Origin: Archegozetes longisetosus
Lineage: Eukaryota; Arthropoda; Arachnida; Sarcoptiformes; Trhypochthoniidae
Length of the DNA: 64,000 nucleotides
NCBI GenBank assembly: GCA_018873245.2
Contig: JAEMBT020000003.1
Coordinates: forward strand, 7,955,843 to 8,019,842
Reading direction: 5' to 3'
How positions within the stretch are numbered: position 1 is the first letter of the stretch; the number at the start of each line of letters is the position of its first letter. The notes below the pieces were generated by a model. It was not told the DNA's origin and made no database searches. It was given only the letters and a program-made list of their open reading frames with translations. The translations under genes and the position numbers were made by a program. Below, piece by piece: positions 36,988-49,830 of this stretch.

Positions 36988-37184
36988 CTTTGGGCTAAAA
37001 TAAGAAGTAATGGCCGCAGGTATGGACTCATTAAGGAGTTCGCAAATTGAATTGAAAAGCCATTTGACTAAAGTCCAAGTATACACATTAAATAAATCAA
37101 GCATATGACCAAAAACAGACATGTTGGCAGAATTGTTAAACAAGATAACTTTCACTAAGTCTACGATCTTTTTAGCAGAACTCG
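36988..37184 (-). CDS. unassigned coding exon, candidate 5' exon of the LIM gene
   Basis: An open frame of 65 codons is bounded by a good acceptor (CTCGTTTGTCAG, exon from 37184) and donor (AAG|GTAGCT, exon to 36988). It reads SSAKKIVDLVKVILFNN, MSVFGHMLDLFNVYTW, LVKWLFNSICELLNESIPAA and ends SYFSPK. It enters with two bases of a codon and leaves at phase 0. The acceptor upstream of the LIM-gene ATG also opens a phase-0 exon (CTA ACA ATG), so the two are frame compatible 5.9 kb apart. The peptide has two hydrophobic stretches and matches no family I know. It may be an alternative N-terminus, a separate gene's exon, or chance. Confidence 0.4.
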
Positions 37185-40100
37185 CTGACAAACGAGGAAA
37201 ACTTGAGAAGAACTATACCAGTTATTTATTATTTTCAATTGGTTAGTGCTGCGATATAACACTATCTGAAGGAAAATATTGAAGGGCAACCTTAACTCTT
37301 CATGACATGGTTGAGTGTCTAACACTTTAAGTGCCTCTAAATGCCACTCTTTTTACAATCGAATCATAATCATTCTTATTGTAGATTACAATGAGTTCTC
37401 TAATGAAAAGAAACAGATCAAAATATCAAGATAATAGCTTCAAATAATTGTAGACCAGCTCCACAATTATGTTTGAACCAGTTAGTAATATATATGAACA
37501 TTGTTACCGTTTTGTGTTTTAATCACTACCACTTTTGTTTCAATAATTCTATGAGAAAACTGCTCTGAATCAGTGTCACAACAATTATTTAGTTTTAATT
37601 ATTCTAGTAATACTCATCTAATCAGCAGATCTCTTTAAATTCCAGTTACTAACTAACATCATTTCAATTCCAATTTAAACTTCAATTCAGTTTAAATTGA
37701 AACCATTTTTAGAGTTGCCGTTTATGACAATTATTCATAATTGAAGAGAAAAATTGCAAAATTTAGTTTCACATGACTAGAGTTTTGAACTTCATGTCTA
37801 ACTATGTCACTATTATATTTTGTTTTATCGATTTTACGGTAAGGCATCAACGATTTCTATTAAATGATTACGGCAACGTTCATATCATAGACAAATATAC
37901 ACTTATTTAATATTCGTGTACACAATTGAAGGGCAATCAAATATCTCATTATAAGATTACTTCATGACTCTTTAGCTCATATAGACCACTCATATCACAT
38001 AGACCTTCGAGCACAAGAGGTAAACTTTATTGGGGCCAACAATGTCATGGGCTTATAAATAGCGAAAAATTGTTTATTAATTTTTCACACTCAATAAAAT
38101 GTTCATCCCATAGACTTTAGTCTGCTTAACTTCTTCTATTCGTATATTGCTTTAAGCAAATGGATCTAAAAACCCCCAAACCCTCAAACAATTAAAAGAA
38201 AAATGAAGTATCGAAAAAATGTATTCAAAAGCCTTTATCCTTGCATAACAAATTGTTTTTCGCTAGATTGGGAGAAGAATAGAGGAACATAAACGTATAT
38301 GTAATATTGAAAATAAAAAGCTCAAAAGCCCAAAAGAGTTAATGGAAATGGCTTGATGCGAGTTTTATAATTGGCAAAATAGTGCCGCAATATATCTTAT
38401 TAATTGCGATCGGTATCTTAAATACCATAATATAAGTTGCAAAAGGTGTGCTTTAGTTCATACTTCAACTATTCTATATTCTCCTAAGTTTTAAAATAGA
38501 AGACCAAACAATTGAGACCTGAAACGTGATTAACCGAGAAAATCGTGATTCTATGTCATAGAAATTTGTGAATTTGGTCAAATCGCTTCTTTAGATGGAA
38601 TGTATGATTAATTTATTAAGAAATTGTGAAATTGCATGAGTATGTTTTTAATGTTTTAGTTAATAGAGCATAATATATGCGCTGTAGTTAACTGATAATA
38701 CTTGACTGTTTTGTAACATTTCAATGAATCCTAATTATGTAATATCTAATAAGAATAATTGGCGCGCTTGCCGTTTACTTTAAAATTATCAGTTTATTTA
38801 CAAATATCTTTAAACTTATTCTAATCATTTCTGATTATATATTTGTTCTATGATAATAATTTTAGCTGTAGCTGCATCAAATTAAATTATATCTCAACCA
38901 GATTCATAATTAAGACCATAAAAATCATTTAAAAACAATTCATTTAAAATACAAGAGTTAATGTTCTCAGAAATGATAACTCGGTTCCTTGCTAAGCAAA
39001 TATTTTGACAAAAAGGCTACGTTTTTGGTGATAGCAATTCTCCTTAGAATACATACACAACTTATCACAAATACCAACTTAGGTATTTATAGTAGACACA
39101 TCACCTCCATTTCGGTTACCTATCGGTTCAATTGGTCTCAAGTGATGCCTCTTTAAGATAAGTGAAATACTTGTTCAAGTTTGCACTGATTTCTGTAAAC
39201 AATTTATGAAATAATGCTCACATGAATTGTTGGGAGCAGAAATATTTGTGAATAATTGAGATATGTTTGAGCTAAATAACTATAATTCTAGTTCCTAGTA
39301 ATTCATATGAAATACACGTTAACATAAGTTAGCATTAATCATAGGGTAGATTAAACAAATATTTAAACTAAATTATACCAAATATCTAAATCTAGTTTGT
39401 CTTACAACTTAAATATATTCAGCTCTTCAAATATTAATCAGTTTAAAGTGCGTTCAACGTCTAACATTTGAGCATAAATTAGCACTTATTCAAAACAAAA
39501 CTTCAAATCTTAATCATTATTATTGTTGTTGTTAATTCTAATTACTTTTTAATTTATTGTTTAAATTGAAAAACAGTGACGGACGGGATGTGAATCATCG
39601 CATTGCTTCAATTGACTCATGAATTAATAAGAAATGCTTATCTCAAGATTTTATGATAGGTTACATTTGTCAAAACATCTAAGTGCATATAATGTTTGTG
39701 TTACTCACACCAAACACATAGACTTCAAGGCAAAGGTTTTAAAGCATACACAAGGCATGAGCTAAGGCATAGACTCCGACATAGACTAAGGTTTGGAACA
39801 ATTTCTAACAATCAAAATAAATAAATTTTAGAAAAATCAATAAATTGTTCATGACTTACATTAGGATTAAATGCTGATTGAAGTGTAGCGTTGGTCACAC
39901 CCAATATGCGACTACTTTATCTGAGTTGGCAACAGCTTTGGTGTGCGAACAAAATTAAAAATTGATGCCGAAATAGAGCCACCAAAATATCCGAACGCAC
40001 TAAACAGTTGTTTTAGTGAATGCTTGTACAGAAAACTAGTAAAGCTTTCAGTCTGTGATTGGTGTATACCATGCAATGCTTCCAAAGCTGCTCAACAAGA

Positions 40101-42037
40101 GATTCAGACGAGAAGCTGAACCACAGCTAACATAGGAATGTGAAACAGAGGTGAAGCAGAGGAACTGACGTATATTTTGGCAATATTTTTAAAGTGAGTG
40201 CAGTTCTCAGTTTTGTTATCTGCACTGCTTTCACGAATGGTAAAGATAGTTGAGGCGTGCCTTGTATTGCAACTCACTTTAGAGGTATTCCAACTTTAGA
40301 CCAATATTCCGACTCACTCTACTAGATTTAACTGAATATATTTTACACTTTAATCCTAAATACACTATTTCTATATTTTTGCATAATCAAAATCGAAAGC
40401 TCATTATAATTGTGATCGCTTTGTCACCCAAATAATTATTGTTTTGTAACAGTTCGGCAGGAGAACGTCAAACTTACACAATAGAGCCGGCATTTAAATA
40501 TTCTAGTCAAATTTGATAATGGTTTCAATTTTTTCAATTTCACAATAGATCCGGTCATCACAAAACTAACTGGTTTTTTGTCTATTCAGTTTTTGTGGGA
40601 AAGCATTGCACAGAGAGCTTGACAGAAGGCTATTATAGACTATAGTGTATGTGGTTTGACAACTATTGACTCGAGGGCTTTGCCTTTTCTGCTATTTTGC
40701 AACATTTTTTATAATTTATATATCATTCCACTGATAAAAACTGTAATAAACATTAGAAGACATACATCACCGCTCTATAGAACAACTTGTTCTGACTTTG
40801 TTTTTCGTTTAAACGTTAAGGGCTACGCGGAGTCATTCACAACTCAAAGGACTATTCGCTCATTACGTAACTTAAAAGTGGGCTAAGGGTTGCATATTTT
40901 CAGGCATCACCGTACAGCCACGAGTGAGCCGGCTTTTCACAATTATTTCATTTCTCAACCAATTATACTAATTTTTACATTTTAATAATTTACTTAAATA
41001 TCTGTTTAACTAATTCTCTTAATTTAACATTAAAGTATTTATGATTGTCATTGTTTTAATTGAAAAACTAACTGATACGGTGATAGTTACGCACGTGTTA
41101 TCATTTGTTACTCAAATTTCTTACGGGATTATCGTTGTTAATGACAATAAACTTGATATTTTCATAACACTATTCTGACTTAAATTAGTTAATTAGCTAA
41201 TGAGTATTTAAATCGCCATTAAAAATAGCAGAAATAAATACTAAGCGTGTTTATGGCTCAGGCTCAGGTTGTCAAATATTTATTAACCTCCTTTGTTTCA
41301 TAAATCTTTCAGCAAATGTCCAACAGTTGAAGAGATGACATTTTGACATCGTTCAAAACAAAATGTCTATCAAGTCATTCAAATCATAAATTAAGCAAAA
41401 CACATGGCTAAACATCTAAATGAAGGCTAATAAATGTCTAAAATTCAAACCAATTATTAACAAGTAGATTACCATTTCAATAATAAATGTTATTGAAAAC
41501 ATTTTTCGATTTATTAATCGGTTACAAATCATTTCTCAAATTATCATAATTAAAACATTCGATAATTGCTTTCAGTTATAGATAGTGTTGAGTAAAGTTT
41601 AATGCAATCATTACTCAGTATTCAATTAGTTAATCATTTAGTCATTTGTCTAATCGTGTCATATCTTCGATTTGTTTTCAATGACTAATTCAATTACAAC
41701 TAAATGTTTGTTCGATGCATTGCGTCATCAGTTGGCGGCAATTCAGTTGTCTTCAGGTTTCTGTTAGCCAATCAATACAGAGGTAGCCATCAGTCATGTG
41801 ATCCATTGCAATGCTTTCGGTTAGATACATAAATGACGTCATTCAATTCAATAACATTTTTGTGCTTATTTTTCAAATTATATTATTGAAATGTGTTTAT
41901 AATTTTGTTATCTTATTAATTGTTATTTGTTTACACAAGCAACAGTTCATTCAAAGTATGTTTTGATTAACTCTTTTGAAGACTTATTTAAATAAATTTA
42001 TTTGATTTTCTGTTCATTTGATTGATTTGAGTTAGAA
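37185..42037. other. gene-poor interval between the LIM gene and RPP38
   Basis: No supported coding exon. Around 39870-40280 base composition becomes less AT-rich and a TGGTCACACCC motif occurs, a possible promoter region (see separate entry). The last few hundred bases before 42038 should contain the RPP38 promoter. Confidence 0.4.
39870..40280 (-). promoter_or_regulatory. possible promoter region upstream of the LIM gene
   Basis: A less AT-rich island in a gene-poor stretch. TGGTCACACCC at 39892-39902 matches the first nine positions of the arthropod core-promoter motif recognised by M1BP (YGGTCACACTR). The direction and target are inferred only from the nearest gene that lacks a promoter, the minus-strand LIM gene. 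Confidence 0.25.
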
Positions 42038-43147
42038 ATGGAGACAAAACATAAACAAGAGAGTGTTGAAGCAAATAAATCAAAGAATAAGAAGAAAAAT
42101 AAGAATAAAGAAAGGAAACGTTTGATGACTTTATTTCGCGGACCAAAAGCAGAGCACAATTTCTATTATAAACCAAATGAAGAAGAAGCCAATACTATTA
42201 AACAATCATTTATTGATTTAATGACTGAAAGGCCATGCCTTAAATTGCATAAAGAGCCGAAGAAAAGTAGTGATAATGAAAGTGATTCTCAATTAAAATT
42301 AACCGATCATTTGGTGTTTGGTTTGAATGCAGTAATTCGTGCGATTGAGAAGAAGTCCGTAATTGGCGTCATCATAACTAATCCGTTGGCCATTCAATTG
42401 ATGGACAATATCATAGAGTTGTGTTGTGATAATAGGATTGCGTGTCTTTCTGTCGACTCATTCGATCAAATGAAGACCTATCTAAACATTTCTTCATTGA
42501 CTGCGATGGCTTTTAAACCAAATACGGGTTCAGACGAATCAATATTTCATAAATTATATCAAAGTTTTCTAAATATAGTTAACAAAAGTTGTGTCATTAA
42601 TCAAGACATTAGCGACACTAACGAACAAAGTGAAAGTTTGGTGAAAGATGTTTCTAAAAAAGAAATCTATTCAGAAACTAAGAAAAGTGAAGATTTTGAT
42701 AAAAGTCTTTATGACATATTGTATACTAAAGATAGTGAGGATAATTATAGCGAATTAGTTATGAATCGTATGAAACGAGTCAACGATTCATGCAATCACA
42801 CGGATACTGCTACCCAACAGTCGTTTTTGCCATTTTCAAACAATTCTGAAGTTTATTTTCCACGAAGAGAGACTCAAAATGAAATAATTGCCAAAATTGA
42901 AGTCATAGTTGACGAAGAAGTAAAACCAGGCGACGAGTCGTTCGCTGAAAGTTTAATGGAAGTGAGCGTCGAAAGTGTGCATAAAGTCATGAAACGCAAG
43001 TCGTGCCAACAAACCAAAACCAAGAGTATATTAAATTATAGAGAGCCTGAAATAGTACGTCTCGAACCGTCCACTAATAAAATACAAAAGAGACAGCAAA
43101 GAAAAATTGCAAAGAAGACTAAATCAAAGTCTTTTAGAGGCAAATAA
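42038..43147 (+). CDS. RPP38: ribonuclease P/MRP protein subunit p38-like
   Basis: Nucleolar protein of RNase P/MRP with an L7Ae-type RNA-binding fold that recognises kink-turns. Single exon, 369 aa. It has a basic leader (KNKKKNKNKERKR) and a Phe/Tyr-rich segment. The L7Ae-like core at residues about 88-165 reads LTDHLVFGLNAVIRAIEKKS, VIGVIITNPLAIQLM, CDNRIACLSVD, then SSLTAMAFKPNT. The last matches the LALAFKKNT segment of animal RPP38 and separates it from NHP2 and SNU13. The C-terminal half is acidic then strongly basic (KRQQRKIAKKTKSKSFRGK), as in RPP38, and longer than the human protein (283 aa). It converges with PRCP: only 45 bp separate the stop codons. Confidence 0.75.
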   Translation: METKHKQESVEANKSKNKKKNKNKERKRLMTLFRGPKAEHNFYYKPNEEEANTIKQSFIDLMTERPCLKLHKEPKKSSDNESDSQLKLTDHLVFGLNAVIRAIEKKSVIGVIITNPLAIQLMDNIIELCCDNRIACLSVDSFDQMKTYLNISSLTAMAFKPNTGSDESIFHKLYQSFLNIVNKSCVINQDISDTNEQSESLVKDVSKKEIYSETKKSEDFDKSLYDILYTKDSEDNYSELVMNRMKRVNDSCNHTDTATQQSFLPFSNNSEVYFPRRETQNEIIAKIEVIVDEEVKPGDESFAESLMEVSVESVHKVMKRKSCQQTKTKSILNYREPEIVRLEPSTNKIQKRQQRKIAKKTKSKSFRGK

Positions 43148-43192
43148 GTTTATTTTTTGATATTTCAAATCATTTTAAGTCCATTGATGGTA

Positions 43193-46100
43193 TTAAAAGT
43201 TCTTATAATTCCAGCCCGAGGGATAGTAATTTATTTTGTTGTAATAATCATTGATCCACCCCTTAATTATTGAAATCTCTTGATTACGCGCTGCGGTCAG
43301 TTCTGGAGGATCGTTAGGACCCGTGGGTCGTAAGTCTTCGTGATGACAAGCATTTGGGATCTGAATCGCAATTAAAGATTCAGATAACGACTCGAGAACT
43401 CCTCCTGCACTCCATGGGTCTCTCAACCCATTGCTAAATATGATATTAGATGCAGTAGTTATATCTCTGCCACCATACATCATGATGGCTTTCTCGTACT
43501 CAGAATAAATGCCATAATTCTTATGACAATCTTCTGAATATTTGGTGAAATTCCAAGGATTGTTTTCAAACATATCAGTTATACCGTTAGAGCAAACGGG
43601 AAGTACCATTTCTGTACATGCCTTAAACAAACATAAATATCAAATTATTAAGACCTAAGTAAACAATTATTTTAATCTAATACTTGAAAACTCCATCCGT
43701 CAAGTCCCAAACTCTGTGATTCATCGTTTATGTCATTGCATTGAGTCTGACCCGTAAAGTTGTAATAAACAGACGCAGCTCTGTAAATATCTTCTAATAG
43801 TGGTTTATCGCTTTGGTTAGGATTTGTCAGATGCTTGCACGAGACCTATAAGTCAACCAATTGTCTATTTTAATCATTGAATATATCATTTTATTTATAG
43901 CTGATTGAAACTGACGGAAACGTCTCAATAGCTTGAGTTTGAAACAGATCTGCATACTCTTCAAAAGTGAATTAGTAAAAACTTTTGGCAGAAATATTTC
44001 AATTTATTTTCATTCAATCATCACTCAACTGATTTGACACTAGTTTGCCAATAAAAGGAGGATCAAGCATCCTTATCAAACCTTAATTAGTAGAATGATT
44101 ACAAACATAAATTTTAATATTGATTAGTTAAGCATTATTCGGTTGTGAGTCACATTTAGCTCGATATGAATTGAGTAGAGGTCGGAAGGTATAGAATTTG
44201 TAATGAATTATCAGTTGCTAAATATAATGCATGCCTTCTCAAATCGGCTTCTTTATTCAATTATATATATATTGGGACACACGAAGAGCGAACTATTCAT
44301 TATATTCTCGGGTTGCAAACAAGAAGAAGGGTATCTTACCAAAAAAATATGTGTAACTGTCAACGGCTATGCTCTGCAAATAAATTTCATTTAGCATTTC
44401 ACAGCAAAATAGTCCTTAGCAAACTTTAAATTTTGATTTAATGAGAAAGCCGTGACTCGAAAGTACAGTAGTAGCAACAAGACTAAAAATAATTGAAAAA
44501 AAAGTCCGTATTAAATTTTCTTTCAAACCTTAAATGATGACTCTGTATTAGTAAGGCATAAGACTAAACGCTAAAATCAACTAAAACTCTTATGCTGTTT
44601 AAATATGAAGCAAATTAAGACTTTGGCGAGGGTGTGTATTTTGAACAGTTATCTTTGTTTTTAGTCCTAGCATAAGAAAGAGGAGCATACATTTGATACC
44701 TAAATGTTAAAGTAAATCGGTTTTCTCTTTTCGCACTTGAAAATCTTAAAACTTTAGACTGAAAGGAAATGAATTTGAGATATTAACAGATGTAATATAA
44801 TTGACGGACTGAAATAAGAAAAGGCCAATAACTTCTAGCTTAGATTAGTGTATGATTCATGGAAAGCATAGCAGAAAATAAATTAAAGCAAGTAAATAAT
44901 TTTAAACGAAGTACTAAATCCTATTATTTGAAATAAATTTGTAAAATAAGTAGATTTGGGTTAGAAATGTTGAGCATCATTTTCTTTAATGCAAACAATA
45001 ATGGGATCGTCAACAGGATATGAAAGATTTGCTTTGGTTTAAAAGAGCCATAGACTAAAAACATTGAATGCTTTTGTTACTATCGTATCATATTCTAACA
45101 GTTGCTTATTAAATCTAAGTTTAGTTATTAGACAACTTATTACATCTGAAAAAGTTTCTCAATTCCAGTGTTATATTTCTGTTTGTTATAGAGCCAAATA
45201 TTAAACTCAATTAGATTGTATTTTCATGAACTTTCATGTAGAGAATGACTAATGGAATTAAAGTCAAGAATGCATATTAATTAAAGTGTCAGATTCTCAT
45301 TTTAATAACAGTAGCGCAGAGTACATATGTCTAACAGTTAAACTCTGGTTGTCAATTAGTTGTTTGAGTTGTAAAAATTCGGTAGCGGTGAAGAGCACGA
45401 GATTGTAAAACGAGAATAAATTGAAACGTATGTAGTGTCTATGTAATAGCTGTATAATAGCGGATGTAATATATTTAAAACTTACACCGATTGGATACGC
45501 GGGAAGAGGTTGCAAGAATGAAGCGGGATTAGGATAGTCGATCATAGCCAGACTCTCCCATGTAGATGACAACCAACTAATAAAATTGTCTATGTCGCTT
45601 GCTTTCAATGTCTTACATAATACAAAAGCTTCGGTCAACCACTTAAGTCCCTCATCAGTCTTGGCAAGTCTTCTGACAGCATCCCAAGAGTTTCTAATTG
45701 TTTGCGAGCATTTTTCTGAGTACTTTTTGAAGTCATTAGTAATAATGTCAAAATAACCGCTACAATTGTAAATGCCTGGAAACTGCAGAATTGGAGCACT
45801 TCCAGCCAAAGCTCTGTCAAACAAATGAGACCATTCACTATCTTGACGCTAAAAGTATCTTATGCTGACGAATGTGTCTAATCTGATTGATCTCCGGGTA
45901 TTCTACTTATAATCTGATAGTTTTACAACTTATAAAATTAAACATTTGGTTCTTCGGGTATGAAATAAGCAATAAAATGAATCATAAATAATGCACGCGT
46001 TATTAGTTGTCTAATAAAACCAAATCTTTTGCATATTTTAGTTTCAATTTTAAGATAACTTTAGAGTATTTTTGTTTCAACTCATTTATAACTTGAATAT

Positions 46101-47398
46101 TTTGTGCGATATGAAAAGCTTAGACTAAAATTTGAAGATTTATAGTTTGTTTAAACCGACTTCAAAAATGAGTAAACGCTATATATTTTCTTATGCTATT
46201 AATCTATTATGAACGTCATTACGAAAGTTTTCTAAGTGCGAAAACCTATAAAGTAACTTAAGAGGTCTAACTAAAAATAATATTTCTAATTATGATGTAA
46301 TTAAGGAGAATAATCATTGAAAATAATAATTAGAGTTCTTTTACCCAATGGTTAAATGTGGATATTTGATCCTAAACCAGGTCGCGAGCATTCCTTTAGG
46401 AATTATAAAATTTTTAAACTTAAAAATTTCAATAATAATCATAAGTTATTTGTTTAGAACCTCCGTAACTTCCACCGAAAACAATGACAGGGCTTTTCTT
46501 GGCATTCGGAATACTTTCTTTGATGTAGTCAATAAACTCTGCGAAGTCTGCCAACGCTTGTTCTGTCGTAAGAAATCCTAAGTTTGTTAAGTTCTAGAAG
46601 TAACCATTTTAATGATTATTTTCATTTATGTCACACTATAGAGACGAGAAAGTGAATGGATTAAACCTTAAAGGATTGTTTGCCATAAGGCATAGACTCT
46701 CCGTAATATCGGTGTTCGGCGAAGAGAACCATTGCATTAAATTTTTTGGCATTTTCCCACATGAATCCTGTATTATTGGCAAACATAAAAATGTCGCCTT
46801 CATTTCCAGCGTAGAAAAAAATTGGACAATCATCACACCAATGATCAAAGGATATTATGTAACGCTGTTTAAAGCGATCTTCATTAGCATAACTGAAGTG
46901 ATCGACCTGTGGTTTGGCAGATATTACATATTAGTTGCTATGTGTGTATGACATTAACTATTGACTTTGACTTTGACTTATTCTGCAAAAATAATTTATT
47001 TTTTCATTCTTTACAAACAGATTACACCGATTCGAGTGTTTTTAGAATCATTACTGGGCAACCATTTTCGCAAACAAAAGTATACGGAGACAGGCTTTTC
47101 GAAGAAATTTGATTTGATCCTCAATCATAATGAGATTACTCTGAAATTGCTCGTTAGACAAACATAGAAAAATATGGAGACGAGTTTTTCAAAAAAATTT
47201 GATTTAATCCTCAATCGTAATGAGATTACTCTGAAATTATTTATAAGATAAATACAGGAAAATAGATACCTTTTGCGAATACCATCTAACTGAGAAGTTT
47301 GCCGGAATTGGTGTATCGGAGGCATAATAATTGCTGGATACATATTTTGATTGAGCCTTCGAGCAAACAAAGAGAAGAAAAATTATTAAGAATTTCAT
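43193..47398 (-). CDS. PRCP: lysosomal Pro-X carboxypeptidase (peptidase S28)
   Basis: Serine carboxypeptidase that removes a C-terminal residue following proline; lysosomal or secreted. Exons: 47398-47270, 46906-46667, 46593-46461, 46393-46345, 45813-45486, 43845-43684, 43621-43193; 1470 nt, 489 aa (human 496). It has a signal peptide (MKFLIIFLLFVCSKAQS), then VDHFSYANEDRFKQRY, FFYAGNEGDI, FAEHRYYGES and FLTTEQALADF. The nucleophile serine is in GGSYGG, split by an intron. Next come ALAGSAPILQF, SWDAVRRLAKT, FLQPLPAYPIG, ACTEMVLPVCSNG, the acid in SNGLRDPWSAGG and the histidine in CHHEDLR. The catalytic triad is complete. The exon of 49 nt (MLATWFRIKYPHLT) is the smallest. The intron 43846-45485 is 1.64 kb and otherwise empty. 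A poly(A) signal AATAAA lies at 43155-43150. Confidence 0.95.
47075..47252. repeat. two-copy 90-bp tandem repeat in PRCP intron 1
   Basis: Units at about 47081 and 47171 share TGAGATTACTCTGAAATT and AATTTGATTT-ATCCTCAATC with a constant 90-bp offset and roughly 85 percent identity. Confidence 0.75.
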
Positions 47399-47659
47399 TA
47401 TTGAAGCCTTGATTTACTTAGAAAAACAAGAACTCATTATTATACTTATTTATACTTTGAGTGCTAAACAACTCAATCCGATAAAAGTCAATTGAACTTC
47501 GGATACATAATGAACATATCGTTTTTATTCATAGATAAAAGATTATTAAATAGAATACACATAATAATCAGAAGCATAATATCGGTATTAAAATAAAGAC
47601 TATAAAAATACTTGTGATAAAATATATAATCTAAAGCAAAAATATCAATTAAAGCACAT

Positions 47660-48491
47660 CTAATCGTCATAATCGAAGCGCACTCGAGGTAAATGAAAAA
47701 TACGTCTAATATATTTCATTATATCCATTATTGTCGGCGGCAAGTCTTCCAGACGATAATCATTTTGTACTGTTTGCATGCCATTCATTAATCCTTTTAT
47801 CATACCGTTGGTCGCAGAATCTGGTACTAGCTCTTCGAGAAATTGATCCTCAATTGAGTGATCGTTTGATATGACTGAAGTTGACTCTGAATCATCATTT
47901 GACAACTGATCATCGAACTCTTGCGCGCGATCAGGAACATCAATATATAAATCGATTACCTTTCTATTTGAAGTGCTGTTTTTCGTTGAGTTGGTATCAA
48001 TTTTGTCCGAAATAATCTTCGAAGAGTACTAAACAGTTAAGTAGAAGCAGAAAGAATTAGTTTTAGAAATTGATACAACACAAAATACTAACTGGTTGTA
48101 GATTATGCTTATGATTTGATTGGTTTTGGTCGATATCATTTTGTAGATAAATAGTACTGGTGATGGTGAGAATAAGTCCGAGTAAAAACAATGTGACAAC
48201 AAACGCAAGAACCAGAGACAAGCCTCGAGTCAATCGTATCTTATTTAAAAGAGCATGTCTTTGTTCTCTATTTGCTTCATTCTCCACGTCGTACTGTTCA
48301 ACTGCACGTTTTAATGTTCCCGAAGCTGATTTTGCTTCTGTTGGTGTCGAAGACTTGCAATTTTCGCTCTCAAACAAGGCGTTGATGTCCACTTTATCAT
48401 TCTCCTTTAGAGTTTCCGAACACTTTTCAGTTTGTTCTAAATTATCGGCTGGTTTAGAGAGAGGTTTCATTTTGAGATCAAATAGTTTCAA
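47660..48491 (-). CDS. single-pass membrane protein of unknown family
   Basis: Two exons, 48491-48093 and 48028-47660 (64-bp intron, phase 0), 255 aa; no family recognised. Residues about 1-88 are polar and charged with Glu/Lys-rich segments. A basic patch (RHALLNKIRLTRG) precedes one strong hydrophobic segment, SLVLAFVVTLFLLGLILTIT. After it come Asn-rich and acidic sequence, then a C-terminal LPPTIMDIMKYIRRIFHL and RVRFDYDD. A positive cytosolic side followed by an uncleaved TM suggests type II topology, with the C-terminal half outside or lumenal. There are few cysteines. The gene ends 262 bp upstream of the PRCP start on the same strand. The intron join is supported by GTTAGT/TTTAG and by the open, non-repetitive frame on both sides. 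A later Met at 48470 is an alternative start. Confidence 0.6.
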
Positions 48492-49639
48492 TTTGAAAGA
48501 TTGTCTAGAAATTGTCTAAAATATGAGAAATACAATTGAAACTATTGAAAAGAGAGACTAAAGTGTTTAATTGATACTAGGCGTGAGTGCTATGACGGAT
48601 CAATTAATCTATTTGTTGTTCGTTAGTAAATCAGTTTTATCGTAACGCAAATATTCAGAGATCACACTATTGGATGTTTGAAACTAACGTCAATCTTATT
48701 AAAGGGTCAGTCGGTCAAAACGAAAAAACCCATCTCCTAAGCCTTTTGTTATCTATCTCTCAGGATCTGAAAGTTCAGGTCTAATTCTCTTGAGTTTCCA
48801 TCAGATTGAATACAAAACATTGTTTACTTACAAACATATGTCTCAATTTGCGACATTCAATTTAACAATGAGCTGAACGAATTAGTCAGATGTTCGTTAT
48901 GATAGTACTGCAAATTATTGCAAAAATTGAAGGCTAATCTCAAAGCTACTTATTCTAATTGCGGTTCAAGTTCAATTGAACAAAGTTTAGTTAATTCGTA
49001 TTCTAAATAAGAAAACAAGAGTTATCATTTGGCGTATTCTTGTCCGATTCAGAGCTTATTCAAAGATATTCAATTACTTCTATAAGTCGAGTTATGCGAG
49101 TTGAGAGATCAGAGTGCAATACTTTAACAAGTTATCACCTGATCGATCTATGAACTATTAAATAGAATAAAGTTGAACAATTTCAAACTTTAGGCAATAA
49201 GCTTTGTCTTTAAACAGTATTTGTCTGAAAAGGTCAAACTACTAATAATATGCGTGTATTGCACATCTCAATAGTGAAGATAACGCTCTCTTCGAGCTCT
49301 TTGTTCTAAAATTAAAGAGAGTACTTAAATGAATCATTTTTACATCAAGTTTAGGCCAAATCTGTTGAATAATCGCATTTTTGAAATATTAATTTGTAAA
49401 ACTCTATGTTAACATATTTGGTATTTGCTTGAATGTTGAGTGAAAGCTGTCCTCAAATTAGACTACTTTAGCGATACTTTATGAGAAATGAGGAGCAATT
49501 TGACAAATGAGAAAAGTTTCCGCATTTGACCCCTGAATGACCGATTTTGTGTTTCTGAATAGATGGCGACTAAATGAATAGAGGAGTTGCACAGGTATCT
49601 GAGACTTGAGCATGTATTCTATAGTAGATCTAATGCTGG

Positions 49640-49830
49640 ATCTATGCACCACCGGATGTAGTTGTCGCAGATTTTAAAGGGAGAAACTCATTTTTGTGCT
49701 GTTTCTTCAATTCAAACGCTACTCTGAGAGACTCCATGTGAATGTCTTAGACAGGTGTGCAGTACTTTTGAGGATTTCACCGTTTCCGGTGTTTGCAAAC
49801 TTTAAACTACGATAGTATTCATTTAAAAGT
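49640..49830 (+). repeat. dispersed repeat, copy A
   Basis: Shares CACCGGATGTAGTTG and, later, TTTCACCGTTTCCGG, TTTGCAAAC and TTAAACT-CGAT-GTATTCA with 53975-54155, same order and orientation. There is no meaningful ORF. Confidence 0.6.

Noticed and set aside
46628..46951. 107-codon plus-strand ORF
   Set aside because: It lies opposite the PRCP exon at 46906-46667 and is its complement; not independent.
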